Notes: generated by a model from the sequence alone, not told the origin. DNA of 8,174 nt from Verrucomicrobiales bacterium (GCA_031279715.1 JAITHY010000238.1:1-8174), one strand, 5' to 3'; numbered from the stretch's first letter, positions 1-6,139 are shown. Numbers and translations: made by a program.

Positions 1-204
1 GAACAAATCAGCCGCGGCAACAAAGTCACCATCAGCGGCGACTCCTGGAGCCCAAACACCAACGGCGCCCGCGCCGAAATCGGGGCCGGCCTCATCTGGA
101 ACCTGGACGAAAACAACCAGCTCCACCTCGACTACGAGGCCTCCTTCGGCGCCAAGTTCGACAAACCCTGGGGCCTCAACGCGGGTTACAGATACCAGTT
201 CTAA
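1..204 (+). CDS. Autotransporter-like outer-membrane beta-barrel protein, C-terminal end (5' truncated by window)
   Basis: The reading frame is open from base 1 to a TAA at 202-204 and gives the last 67 residues of a larger protein. They show alternating polar and hydrophobic strands typical of a transmembrane beta-barrel: G-A-G-L-I-W, then L-H-L-D-Y-E-A-S-F-G, then W-G-L-N-A-G-Y-R-Y-Q-F. The protein ends in phenylalanine with aromatic residues two and four positions before it, the usual outer-membrane assembly (BAM) signal. The passenger part and start lie outside the window, so its function cannot be told. The last 38 residues match 29 of 38 in the minus-strand fragment at 8056-8174, so the two are paralogues. 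An inverted repeat 10 nt after the stop may end its transcript. It contains no copy of the CGCTGAC motif, only an ATCAGCG variant. The barrel call is firm; the autotransporter subclass is inferred. Confidence 0.75.
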   Translation, partial: EQISRGNKVTISGDSWSPNTNGARAEIGAGLIWNLDENNQLHLDYEASFGAKFDKPWGLNAGYRYQF

Positions 205-214
205 ACCACCACGC

Positions 215-234
215 CGCTGAGGTCATCCTCAGCG
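215..234 (+). terminator. Inverted repeat after barrel gene, possible terminator
   Basis: CGCTGAGG and CCTCAGCG form a perfect 8-bp stem around a TCAT loop, starting 10 nt after the stop of the upstream barrel gene. Only scattered T residues follow (CAAATTGTT), so this is not a textbook intrinsic terminator. Its arms are one-base variants of the iterated CGCTGAC motif, reminiscent of inverted uptake sequences that serve as terminators in Neisseria. Termination is inferred from position and structure. Confidence 0.4.
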
Positions 235-246
235 CAAATTGTTCAA

Positions 247-278
247 CCCCGCCGCTGACGATGAACCTCAGCGCGGGG
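247..278. repeat. Second inverted repeat in the 205-679 intergenic region
   Basis: The left arm CCCCGCCGCTGA (247-258) pairs with the right arm TCAGCGCGGGG (268-278), with one bulged C and a 9-nt loop. A CGCTGACG motif copy (253-260) forms part of the left arm, and CCTCAGCG (266-273) spans the end of the loop and the start of the right arm. No T-tract follows on either strand. It could be a second terminator, an RNA-stabilising hairpin or a product of the motif expansion. Confidence 0.45.
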
Positions 279-311
279 CACCCGCGGGATTGACAGAACC
301 CTTAAATCCAC

Positions 312-339
312 TTGGCTTTTCGACGCTGACGTTGATAAT
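312..339 (+). promoter_or_regulatory. Weak sigma70-like promoter candidate
   Basis: TTGGCT (312-317) and GATAAT (334-339) are separated by 16 bp and point toward the glycosyltransferase gene. The -10 is good and the -35 is poor. The predicted start would leave a leader of over 300 nt. A CGCTGACG motif copy (324-331) lies in the spacer. This is a guess based on consensus only. Confidence 0.25.
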
Positions 340-664
340 GACGGGGTGTGGCCATGAATATTTCCCATCGCTCGGCTGTTAACTGTTTGTCGTGGAACTC
401 GGCGCCCTCGTCGGTTTGCAATATCGTTCGGGCCGTTGTGTGCGGACTGGCGGCGGCGGTCTTTCAAAAAACGCCGCTGTTTATGCAAGTCGAAATCTGC
501 GGGCGATTGCGCGCGCTTGATACGCTGACGTTCACGCGGGTGAGTTTGCCGGTAATCAGCGGTGTGTCATTGCCAGCGGGCGCTTTGATGGCAAAAGCCA
601 GGTCAATTGGTTTGTTCGCCCCGCGCGGCCTGTTTTGCGCCGGGATGAAAGCGCGGGGGGAGTT

Positions 665-670
665 GAAAGG
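665..670 (+). promoter_or_regulatory. Ribosome binding site that sets the glycosyltransferase start
   Basis: GAAAGG lies 9 nt before the ATG at 680. This favours 680 over the in-frame ATG at 635, whose extra 15 residues (rich in R, E and G) do not fit the family's N-terminus. Confidence 0.55.
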
Positions 671-679
671 CTGACTGTT

Positions 680-1681
680 ATGCCCACCCTCAGCGTCATC
701 GTGCCGCTTTACAACGCGGGAAAGTTTTTCGCTCCGTTTATGGAATCACTGCTGGCGCAAAACATTGCCGGCTGGGAAATCATCATCGTCAACGACGGCT
801 CGACCGACGGCTCCGGCCTTGCCGCCAGGACGTACGCTGAGCGTCACCCGTTCATCCGTGTCATTGATCAGCCCAACCAGGGCGTCTCCGTCGCGCGCAA
901 CACCGGCTTGTCCGCGGCGGTCGGGCGTTACGTCGCGTTTCCCGACGCTGACGATGTGCTGCGGCCTGGAATGTACCGGACGCTGCTGCTGGCGGCGGAG
1001 GAGCGCGGCCTCGACCTTGCGCAAGCCAACGGCGAGTACGAATGGGAGGAGCGCGGCAACGCCAGAACGCCCATCTTCCCGCCGCGCCTCAAAACCACCG
1101 GCGTCATCGACGGCGCCGCCTGGCTGAAGGCGGGGCTGGAATCGCGCAAATTTTTGCACGTGGTCTGGCTGGCGGTTTACCGGCTTGATTTTTTGCGCCG
1201 GCATCATCTTGACCGTTTCGCGCCCGGTTTGCACCATCAGGATATTCCCTGGACAACCGAGGTTCTTTACAACGCCAGGCGGGTCATGTATTGCGCCCGG
1301 CCGTTTTATTGGTACCGCATTCACGGCCAGTCTGTCAGCCACGTCCGGGCCGGCGACCCCAAGCTTTTCCGCGACGCCCGTCACTACATGAAAATCGCCG
1401 GAATGCTCGACGAATTGAATCTCCGTTATCAAGAAACAATCACCATCCATCCCGTCTTCCGCTGGCAAATTACCAAGGAGGCGCTCGGAGTCTATCACTC
1501 CGCGCGCCAGGCCGGGGCGCCCGCCGTCCGCGCGCAAATCTGCCGGGAATTGCTGGATCGGAAACTCGACCAACTCATGTGGCGCAACGCCGTCGGCCTC
1601 AGGCAAAAATGGCGGCTGTGGCGTTATCTGCGTGACATTCGCCGCTGGGCGCGGGAATGCCTCACCGTCAGCGGCTCATAA
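680..1681 (+). CDS. Family 2 (GT-A fold) glycosyltransferase
   Basis: A 333-residue protein of the family 2 glycosyltransferases, which move a sugar from a nucleotide-sugar donor to a glycan, lipid or protein acceptor at the cytosolic side of the membrane. The N-terminus begins straight into the first strand (L-S-V-I-V-P-L-Y-N, 4-12). The nucleotide-binding N-D-G-S-T-D-G-S is at 38-45, Q-G-V-S-V-A-R-N-T-G-L at 67-77, and the metal-binding D-A-D-D at 89-92. H-H-Q-D at 185-188 sits where relatives carry the (E/Q)D general-base region, followed by a Y-W-Y-R-I-H segment. No clear transmembrane helix is seen; the C-terminal 60 residues are very basic and could touch membrane or polyanionic substrate. 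The gene stands alone, with no other polysaccharide gene nearby, so donor and acceptor cannot be named. The DADD codons carry a copy of the iterated motif (946-953). The end overlaps the convergent methyltransferase gene by 6 bp. Confidence 0.88.
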   Translation: MPTLSVIVPLYNAGKFFAPFMESLLAQNIAGWEIIIVNDGSTDGSGLAARTYAERHPFIRVIDQPNQGVSVARNTGLSAAVGRYVAFPDADDVLRPGMYRTLLLAAEERGLDLAQANGEYEWEERGNARTPIFPPRLKTTGVIDGAAWLKAGLESRKFLHVVWLAVYRLDFLRRHHLDRFAPGLHHQDIPWTTEVLYNARRVMYCARPFYWYRIHGQSVSHVRAGDPKLFRDARHYMKIAGMLDELNLRYQETITIHPVFRWQITKEALGVYHSARQAGAPAVRAQICRELLDRKLDQLMWRNAVGLRQKWRLWRYLRDIRRWARECLTVSGS

Positions 1682-2551
1682 TCGCACCCGCGAAAACACG
1701 CTCAGCGGCAGCCGCTTGCCGAAACGGTCCGTCAGCGTCAGCTCGCCGCACTCGCGCTGACTGTCAGCGCCAAAGATGCTCATGGTCAGCGTGTCCGCCA
1801 CCAGCGCGGAGAAACCGTTGGAGTACAAGTTCAGCAATAAAAAACTGTCGCGCGGCGCGAGGATTTTTTGGCATGCCTGCAGCATCTCCAGAATATTCTC
1901 GTCCAGTTTCCACCGCTGACCGTCAGCGCCGTGACCGTAAGCGGGCGGGTCGAGCAAAATCCCCTGGTACACGTTTCCCCGCTTCGCCTCTCGCCGCGCG
2001 AATTTCAGCGCGTCGTCCACCATCCAGCGAATGTCCGCCAAGCCCGACGCCTCCATGTTCTCCCGCGCCCAGGTCACCACTTGTTTCACCGAATCCAGAT
2101 GTGTCACCGTCGCGCCCGCCGCGCGCGCCGCCAGTGAGGCGCCGCCCGTGTACGCGAACAAATTCAACACTTTCGGCGCCGTCAGTGATTGCACCGTGTC
2201 GTAAATCCAGCGCCAGTTCGGCGCCTGTTCGGGAAACACGCCGAGGTGTTTGAACGAGGTCAGCCCCAGCCGCAAGTTCAAATCCATCCGCTGATGCTGA
2301 AATTGAATCCGCCAGCGATCGCGCATCCCGCGCCGCAGGCTCCACGTCCCGCCGTCCTCCTTTCCCGCCGCGCCAACCCCCGCCGTGAATGTCGCGTCCG
2401 CCCGCCATTCCTCCGCTGAGCATGAGCGCGCCCACACCGCCTTCGGCTCCGGCCGCCGCACCACGTACTCGCCGAACCGCTCCAGCTTTTCAAAGCCGCC
2501 GCTGTCGATGAGTTCGTAGTCCGGCCAGTGGCCTGGGGTCAGGATTTTCAT
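1676..2551 (-). CDS. Class I SAM-dependent methyltransferase, RlmI/COG1092-like
   Basis: A 291-residue protein with a Rossmann-type methyltransferase domain in its C-terminal two thirds. Motif I is V-L-N-L-F-A-Y-T-G-G-A-S-L (128-140). An acidic residue for the SAM ribose lies at H-L-D-S-V-K (D153), an acidic D-D at 179-180, and the catalytic-type D-P-P-A-Y-G at 201-206. The first ~100 residues resemble the RNA-binding arm of the family, with F-Q-H-Q-R-M-D-L-N-L-R-L before the core. Relatives (the RlmI group) methylate cytosine in 23S rRNA; that substrate is only an inference here. The chosen ATG (2551) overlaps the thiD stop as ATGA, giving translational coupling; a longer in-frame start near 2743 would lie inside thiD and adds 64 non-conserved residues. 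The gene holds six 7-mer copies of the iterated motif, including two near-perfect palindromic pairs. Confidence 0.82.
   Translation of the reverse strand: MKILTPGHWPDYELIDSGGFEKLERFGEYVVRRPEPKAVWARSCSAEEWRADATFTAGVGAAGKEDGGTWSLRRGMRDRWRIQFQHQRMDLNLRLGLTSFKHLGVFPEQAPNWRWIYDTVQSLTAPKVLNLFAYTGGASLAARAAGATVTHLDSVKQVVTWARENMEASGLADIRWMVDDALKFARREAKRGNVYQGILLDPPAYGHGADGQRWKLDENILEMLQACQKILAPRDSFLLLNLYSNGFSALVADTLTMSIFGADSQRECGELTLTDRFGKRLPLSVFSRVRL
1730..1791. repeat. Densest cluster of the iterated motif
   Basis: Five GTCAGC/GCTGAC cores lie in 62 bp inside the 3' end of the methyltransferase gene (1731, 1737, 1756, 1763, 1785). They include a perfect 17-bp inverted repeat, GCGCTGAC-T-GTCAGCGC (1754-1770). 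The cluster begins about 50 bp beyond the convergent gene ends at 1676-1681, so a hairpin there could also affect transcription of the rightward glycosyltransferase transcript. Confidence 0.7.
1914..1928. repeat. Palindromic motif pair CGCTGAC-C-GTCAGCG
   Basis: Two motif copies face each other with a single base between them, giving a perfect 15-bp inverted repeat inside the methyltransferase gene. The same arrangement (1-nt spacer) occurs at 1754-1770. The first 12 bases, CGCTGACCGTCA, recur at 2750-2761 and 6375-6386. Confidence 0.75.
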
Positions 2552-3345
2552 GGCAATTGATTCAACAGTTGATATTTCCCCACCGTCAGCGGGCGGTGAA
2601 TTGCGTTGGCGATGAATTGTTTCCCGCCGCTCACCGCCGTCACCAACGGTTTTTTTAACGCCAGCAATGACGCAATCGCCGCCGAATACGTGCACCCCGC
2701 GCCGTGCGGTTTCAACTTCGCGTTGCGCGGCGACTCCAGGCAACAGACCCGCTGACCGTCATACAACAAGTCAATGGCGCCGCCCGTCCGCAAATGCCCG
2801 CCCTTGATGAGGAACGGCACGCCCCAAATTTGATGACAATCCACCGCCGCCGATTCCATCTCGTCCAGCGTCGTGATGTTCCTGCCGAGCAACACCGCCG
2901 CCTCGTCCAGGTTCGGCGTCACCAACGACGCCAGCGGCAGCAATTCATCCATTAACACCCGCGCCGCGTCCCGCTTCAACAACAGCGCCCCGCTCGTCGC
3001 CACCATCACCGGATCCACCACCAGCCGCGGGCGTGTTCGCGCGGTCAGCGTCCGCAAATTTTTAGCCACCGCGCGAATAATTTCCTTTGAGTACAACATC
3101 CCCGTCTTCATCGCCCCGACGGGAAACGCCTCGAACACCAGGTCCATTTGCCGCTGAACCTCACGCGGCGGCACCGGTGTCACGGACGCCACCCGCGCCG
3201 GATTCTCCGCGACGACACAAGTGACCGCCGTCGTCCCGAACACGCCGAGTGACGTGAACGTTTTCAAATCCGCCTGGATTCCCGCCCCGCCGCTGTTGTC
3301 CGACCCCGCCACCGTCAGCGCCACGGGAAATGATTGTCTGGCCAT
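2548..3345 (-). CDS. thiD: Hydroxymethylpyrimidine/phosphomethylpyrimidine kinase
   Basis: A 265-residue ribokinase-fold kinase, full length for ThiD, which phosphorylates hydroxymethylpyrimidine and then its monophosphate in thiamin synthesis. Diagnostic segments are A-G-S-D-N-S-G-G-A-G-I-Q-A-D-L-K (residues ~13-28), P-V-G-A-M-K-T-G-M-L (~74-83), V-D-P-V-M-V-A-T-S-G, T-P-N-L-D-E-A-A-V-L-L-G, L-I-K-G-G-H and the phosphate-binding H-G-A-G-C-T-Y-S with its cysteine. Most relatives have H-G-T-G-C, so the alanine is a mild variation. No other thiamin gene is next to it, so a related pyridoxal kinase role cannot be fully excluded, but the N-terminal motif favours ThiD. The stop overlaps the methyltransferase start (ATGA), so the two form an operon with thiD first. 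No clear Shine-Dalgarno precedes the ATG; see the candidate promoter at 3352-3380. Confidence 0.92.
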   Translation of the reverse strand: MARQSFPVALTVAGSDNSGGAGIQADLKTFTSLGVFGTTAVTCVVAENPARVASVTPVPPREVQRQMDLVFEAFPVGAMKTGMLYSKEIIRAVAKNLRTLTARTRPRLVVDPVMVATSGALLLKRDAARVLMDELLPLASLVTPNLDEAAVLLGRNITTLDEMESAAVDCHQIWGVPFLIKGGHLRTGGAIDLLYDGQRVCCLESPRNAKLKPHGAGCTYSAAIASLLALKKPLVTAVSGGKQFIANAIHRPLTVGKYQLLNQLP

Positions 3346-3351
3346 CGTGGT

Positions 3352-3380
3352 AAACTACGCGCCAAAGCCGCAAAATTCAA
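3352..3380 (-). promoter_or_regulatory. Possible promoter of thiD, near-leaderless
   Basis: On the minus strand TTGAAT (3375-3380) and TAGTTT (3352-3357) are spaced by 17 bp. Transcription would begin at about the A of the thiD ATG (3345), which would fit the lack of a visible Shine-Dalgarno. The -10 matches the consensus poorly, so this is tentative. Confidence 0.22.
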
Positions 3381-3389
3381 ACGCCAAAA

Positions 3390-3423
3390 AATCCGTGTCC
3401 ATCCGCGTCCGTCCGTGGTTAAA
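3390..3423. repeat. Dispersed intergenic repeat (ATCCGTGTCCATCCG type)
   Basis: The divergent thiD/hydrolase spacer contains three near-tandem units, TCCGTG, TCCATCCGCG and TCCGTCCGTGG, ending in TTAAA. I recall very similar stretches (a chain of ATCCGTGTCCATC units ending in GTGGTT) as frequent intergenic repeats in Verrucomicrobia and some Planctomycetes genomes, where they are often mis-called as tiny proteins. The function is unknown. The assignment rests on memory, not a search. Confidence 0.5.
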
Positions 3424-3431
3424 TCTTCCGC

Positions 3432-4226
3432 GTGAAAATCATCCGCTATGCTGACGCTGACCAAAGCGTCAAATTTGCCGCGCTTGCGGCGGACGGCTCC
3501 GCGCGCGAAATTGACGGCGATATTCTGCAACACTTCACCGTCAGCGGGCGCCCCGCTGACGTTCGCAAACTCCTCGCCCCGATCGACCCGCGCGCCATCA
3601 TGTGCGTCGGCCTGAATTACAAAAAACACGCCGCCGAAACCAGGTGCGAGATTCCGCGATACCCGGTTTTGTTTTTCAAAAATCCCGCCGCCGTTCAAAA
3701 CCCCGGCGACCCGATTGTGCTGCCCGCCGCGCTGCCAAGCACGAAAGTGGATTACGAGGTCGAGCTGGTCATTGTCATTGGCAAAACCTGCAAAAACGTC
3801 AGCGTCAGCGACGCGCTTGGTTACGTGCTGGGCTACACCGCCGGCAATGATGTCTCCGCCCGCGACTGGCAGAAATTCGGCGGCGGCGGCCAATGGTGCC
3901 TCGCCAAAACCTTCGACACTTTCGCCCCGATCGGGCCGTGTCTCGTGACCCGCGACGAAATTCCAAATCCCGGCGCGCTGACGGTCACCACCACGCTCAA
4001 CGGCGAAGTGCTTCAAAATTCCAACACCTCCGACATGATTTTCAGTTGCGCGGAAATAATCTCCTTCCTCAGCAAAGCCACCACGCTGCTGCCGGGCACG
4101 GTGATTTTCACCGGCACGCCGGAGGGCGTCGGCATGGGGCGCAATCCGTACGTGTGGCTGAAACCCGGCGACACCGTCAGCGTCTGGATTGAGAAAATCG
4201 GCGCGCTGACCAATCCCGTGAAATAA
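3432..4226 (+). CDS. Fumarylacetoacetate hydrolase (FAH) family protein
   Basis: A 264-residue enzyme of the FAH superfamily, which cleaves or hydrates beta-diketo and 2-oxo acids (fumarylpyruvate hydrolase, 2-hydroxyhepta-2,4-diene-1,7-dioate isomerase, oxaloacetate decarboxylase types). C-V-G-L-N-Y-K-K-H-A-A-E (58-69) carries the conserved histidine. The metal-binding acids are E109 and E111 in D-Y-E-V-E-L and D140 in G-N-D-V-S-A-R-D. K-T-F-D-T-F-A-P-I-G-P (159-169) and T-G-T-P-E-G-V-G (227-234) complete the active site, so it looks catalytically intact. The exact substrate is not readable. The start is GTG (3432); no in-frame ATG lies nearby and the N-terminus matches the family (M-K-I-I-R-Y). 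No strong Shine-Dalgarno is seen. It is the motif-richest gene of the window, with eight 7-mer copies. rimO follows after 42 bp in the same direction, possibly co-transcribed. Confidence 0.88.
   Translation: MKIIRYADADQSVKFAALAADGSAREIDGDILQHFTVSGRPADVRKLLAPIDPRAIMCVGLNYKKHAAETRCEIPRYPVLFFKNPAAVQNPGDPIVLPAALPSTKVDYEVELVIVIGKTCKNVSVSDALGYVLGYTAGNDVSARDWQKFGGGGQWCLAKTFDTFAPIGPCLVTRDEIPNPGALTVTTTLNGEVLQNSNTSDMIFSCAEIISFLSKATTLLPGTVIFTGTPEGVGMGRNPYVWLKPGDTVSVWIEKIGALTNPVK
3539..3561. repeat. Motif hairpin inside the FAH gene
   Basis: CGTCAGCGGG (3539-3548) and CCCGCTGACG (3552-3561) form a perfect 10-bp stem around CGC. Each arm contains a full 8-mer motif copy. It lies within codons for residues about 37-44, in a poorly conserved linker of the FAH enzyme. 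Confidence 0.75.
3797..3810 (+). repeat. Overlapping tandem motif pair
   Basis: Two CGTCAGCG copies overlap by two bases (6-bp period), encoding V-S-V-S in the FAH enzyme. A mirror case, two CGCTGACG copies at 4376-4389, encodes A-D-A-D-A in RimO. Confidence 0.7.
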
Positions 4227-4268
4227 AAACTTCCTCGCCTCCGGGCGGGGTTGCGGTAAATTCCCACG

Positions 4269-5630
4269 ATGATAAAAGTCGGACTTGTCTCCCTTGGTTG
4301 CGCGAAAAACCTCATCGACTCCGAGGTCATGGCCGGTCATCTTCAGCGGGTGGGCATGGCGCTCACGCCGGACGCCGCTGACGCTGACGCGCTCATCATC
4401 AACACGTGCTCGTTCATCGACCAGGCCAAAAAGGAATCCATCGCCGCCATCCATGAGGCGGTGGAGGCCCGCGGCGGCGCCCGGCGTCAGCGCATCATCG
4501 TCGCCGGCTGCCTGGCGCAACGCTTCCGGCTGGAATTGCCCGCGCTGATGCCGGAGGTGGACGCCTTCATCGGCCTTGATCAAATTCCGCAAATCGCCGG
4601 CATCATCAGCGGCTTGTTCAATCCGGACGCCGACGTCCGGGCCTCCGCGCGCAACCTCGTCACCGTCAGTCCTCGCTACATTCCCGACTACGACACCCCG
4701 CGCTTCCGTCTCACGCCGGCGCATTATGCTTATGTCAAAATTGCCGAGGGCTGCAACCATCATTGCACATTCTGCGTTATTCCGAAAATTCGCGGCAAAC
4801 ACCGCAGCCGCGCGCAGGATTCCGTCGTCCGCGAGGCGCGCGACCTCATCAGCGGCGGCGTGCGTGAACTGAATCTCATCTCGCAAGACACGACGTACTT
4901 CGGCATGGACCGATGGACCGGCGCGCGCGCGAACCGGCGCTCCGGCGTGGACAGCGCGCGCGGCGAATCGCTGGCGTCGCTGCTGCGCGAACTGGACACC
5001 ATCAGCGGCGACTTCTGGCTGCGGCTGCTCTACACGCACCCCGCGCATTGGAGCGACGAACTCATCCAAACCATCGCTGACAGCCGGCACGTCGCGCGGT
5101 ACATTGACATCCCGCTGCAACACATCAGCGACCGCATGCTCGCCCGCATGAAGCGCGAGACCAGCGGCGCCCACATCCGCGCCCTGGTCAAAAAAATGCG
5201 CGAGCGCATTCCCAACCTGGCCATCCGCACCACCTTCATCGTCGGGTTTCCCGGCGAGACGGACGCTGACTTTGACGAGTTGATGAACTTTCTTGACGAG
5301 GCGAAATTTGAGCGGGCCGGCATTTTTGAATACTCGCGCGAGGAAGGCACCCGCGCGGCCGGTCTTGACGGCCGGGTGCATCATGCCACGCGCCGCGCCC
5401 GCTGGAACAAGGCGATGGCGCGCTTGCAGGAACTTTACGCGGACACCAACCGCCGGCAGGTTGGCAAAACGCTGCGGGTTTTGGTCGGGGAACCCGGCGT
5501 CGCCCGCTCCGAATGGGACGCCCCCGGCGTCGACGGCGGTGTGTTCGTGAATAGGGCGTTGCCGGCGGGCCAGTTCGCCGACGTCACCATCAGCGGCTGG
5601 CGCGGGTACGACTTGGAGGCGGCGGATTGA
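4269..5630 (+). CDS. rimO: Ribosomal protein S12 methylthiotransferase RimO
   Basis: A 453-residue radical-SAM enzyme that adds a methylthio group to the conserved aspartate of ribosomal protein S12 (Asp89 in Escherichia coli). The N-terminal methylthiotransferase domain starts V-S-L-G-C-A-K-N-L-I-D-S-E, with its cluster cysteines at C11, C47 and C81. The radical-SAM domain has E-G-C-N-H-H-C-T-F-C (C162, C166, C169), then I-P-K-I-R-G-K-H-R-S-R and S-Q-D-T-T-Y-F-G, later P-L-Q-H and F-I-V-G-F-P-G-E-T. A C-terminal TRAM domain ends the protein. The start sequence S-L-G-C-A-K-N separates RimO from MiaB. An insertion after Y-F-G-M-D (about residues 215-238, R/G/S-rich) lengthens the radical-SAM domain; I recall similar insertions in Verrucomicrobia RimO. 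The last 41 bp overlap the convergent lipoprotein gene. It shares no pathway with the FAH neighbour. Confidence 0.94.
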   Translation: MIKVGLVSLGCAKNLIDSEVMAGHLQRVGMALTPDAADADALIINTCSFIDQAKKESIAAIHEAVEARGGARRQRIIVAGCLAQRFRLELPALMPEVDAFIGLDQIPQIAGIISGLFNPDADVRASARNLVTVSPRYIPDYDTPRFRLTPAHYAYVKIAEGCNHHCTFCVIPKIRGKHRSRAQDSVVREARDLISGGVRELNLISQDTTYFGMDRWTGARANRRSGVDSARGESLASLLRELDTISGDFWLRLLYTHPAHWSDELIQTIADSRHVARYIDIPLQHISDRMLARMKRETSGAHIRALVKKMRERIPNLAIRTTFIVGFPGETDADFDELMNFLDEAKFERAGIFEYSREEGTRAAGLDGRVHHATRRARWNKAMARLQELYADTNRRQVGKTLRVLVGEPGVARSEWDAPGVDGGVFVNRALPAGQFADVTISGWRGYDLEAAD

Positions 5631-6135
5631 CGCCTGGCGTCGCGGCGTCCCATTCCGCGAGGATGGGCTGAACGTCAGCGAGGGTCAGGCGCCTGGGCCG
5701 GGCCAGGCGCGGGTCTTCGCCGCGATATGTGATGCAAATCTCGTTCAACGGGGCGCCGCTGAGCTTCACCAGTTCGTAGGTGATGACCAGCCTTTCGTGC
5801 TCAATGCCGTCGGGTCCCTCGTAGGTGCGCGGGCCGGTGTGGATTTCCTGTTCGCCGATCCATTGACAACCGCCGGCGGTTTTGCGGAAGGCGATGGTGC
5901 GCGCGGTTTTGCCGTGTGTGTGCAGCATCGCGTCGTAACCGGCGCGCGTCCGGGTTTCCAAGCGGAGTTGATCGGTCGCCGCAATCGGTGTGAAGCCCAG
6001 CGCGGCGCGGTCAACGGCGGCGACGGCCTGCCACAGCGGCGGCAGGCGCGGGTCGTCGTGGCGGACGGGTTCCGGAATCAAGCCGCACGCTGACAGTGAC
6101 AGCAGCGGCAGGAGCAGTGTCAGCGGTGCGCGCAT
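5590..6135 (-). CDS. Hypothetical small lipoprotein downstream of atpC
   Basis: A 181-residue protein I do not recognise. It begins M-R-A-P-L-T-L-L-L-P-L-L-S-L-S-A-C-G: a short charged end, a hydrophobic stretch and a lipobox L-S-A-C with the lipidated cysteine at C17, so it should be exported and anchored in a membrane. The mature part is hydrophilic with a likely beta-rich middle (T-I-A-F-R-K-T-A-G-G-C-Q-W-I-G-E-Q-E-I-H) and a Pro/Arg-rich tail. ATG at 6135 is chosen because an earlier in-frame ATG (6297) would read through atpC and add 54 Arg/Ser-rich residues. The start lies 4 nt after the atpC stop with no separate Shine-Dalgarno, implying translational coupling in an atpD-atpC-lipoprotein operon. 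The 3' end overlaps rimO by 41 bp tail-to-tail. Three 7-mer motif copies lie within it. A link to ATP synthase is suggested only by position. Confidence 0.72.
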   Translation of the reverse strand: MRAPLTLLLPLLSLSACGLIPEPVRHDDPRLPPLWQAVAAVDRAALGFTPIAATDQLRLETRTRAGYDAMLHTHGKTARTIAFRKTAGGCQWIGEQEIHTGPRTYEGPDGIEHERLVITYELVKLSGAPLNEICITYRGEDPRLARPRRLTLADVQPILAEWDAATPGVNPPPPSRTRASR

Positions 6136-6139
6136 GGGG

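Larger units (their letters stand above)
205..679. other. 475-bp non-coding stretch
   Basis: No convincing gene is seen here. The longest rightward open frame (348-674) encodes a Ser/Cys-rich, low-information sequence without a recognisable domain, and the minus frame at 243-488 looks equally random. The stretch holds two inverted repeats (215-234, 247-278), a short palindrome CCCGCGGG (281-288), a weak promoter candidate near 312-339 and three CGCTGACG motif copies (253, 324, 523). It probably contains the end of the barrel transcript and the leader of the glycosyltransferase gene. It could also hold a decayed gene or a small RNA that I cannot recognise. Confidence 0.6.

Noticed and set aside
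348..674. 108-residue plus-strand open frame before the glycosyltransferase
   Set aside because: There is no recognisable domain, no convincing ribosome site, the composition looks random, and its stop overlaps the ribosome-binding area of the real gene.
635..679. Upstream ATG for the glycosyltransferase
   Set aside because: The added 15 residues do not fit the family N-terminus, and the ATG at 680 has a GAAAGG at good spacing.
746..1606. 286-residue minus-strand open frame
   Set aside because: It is antisense to the glycosyltransferase, which has all family motifs; its translation resembles no family.
1730..1928. CRISPR array as explanation for the repeated motif
   Set aside because: The repeats are 7-11 bp, irregularly spaced, in both orientations and inside coding genes.
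2552..2743. Longer N-terminus for the methyltransferase
   Set aside because: It would lie fully inside thiD and adds non-conserved residues; the ATGA overlap start is far more natural.
4227..4268. Terminator between the FAH gene and rimO
   Set aside because: CTCGCC and GGCGGG can form only a short stem with a wobble pair and no T-tract follows, so co-transcription is at least as likely.
3315..5384. 689-residue minus-strand open frame
   Set aside because: It lies antisense to two well-supported genes (FAH family and rimO), has low-complexity Arg/Gly/Asp/Ala composition and no domain. Long antisense frames are common in high-GC DNA.
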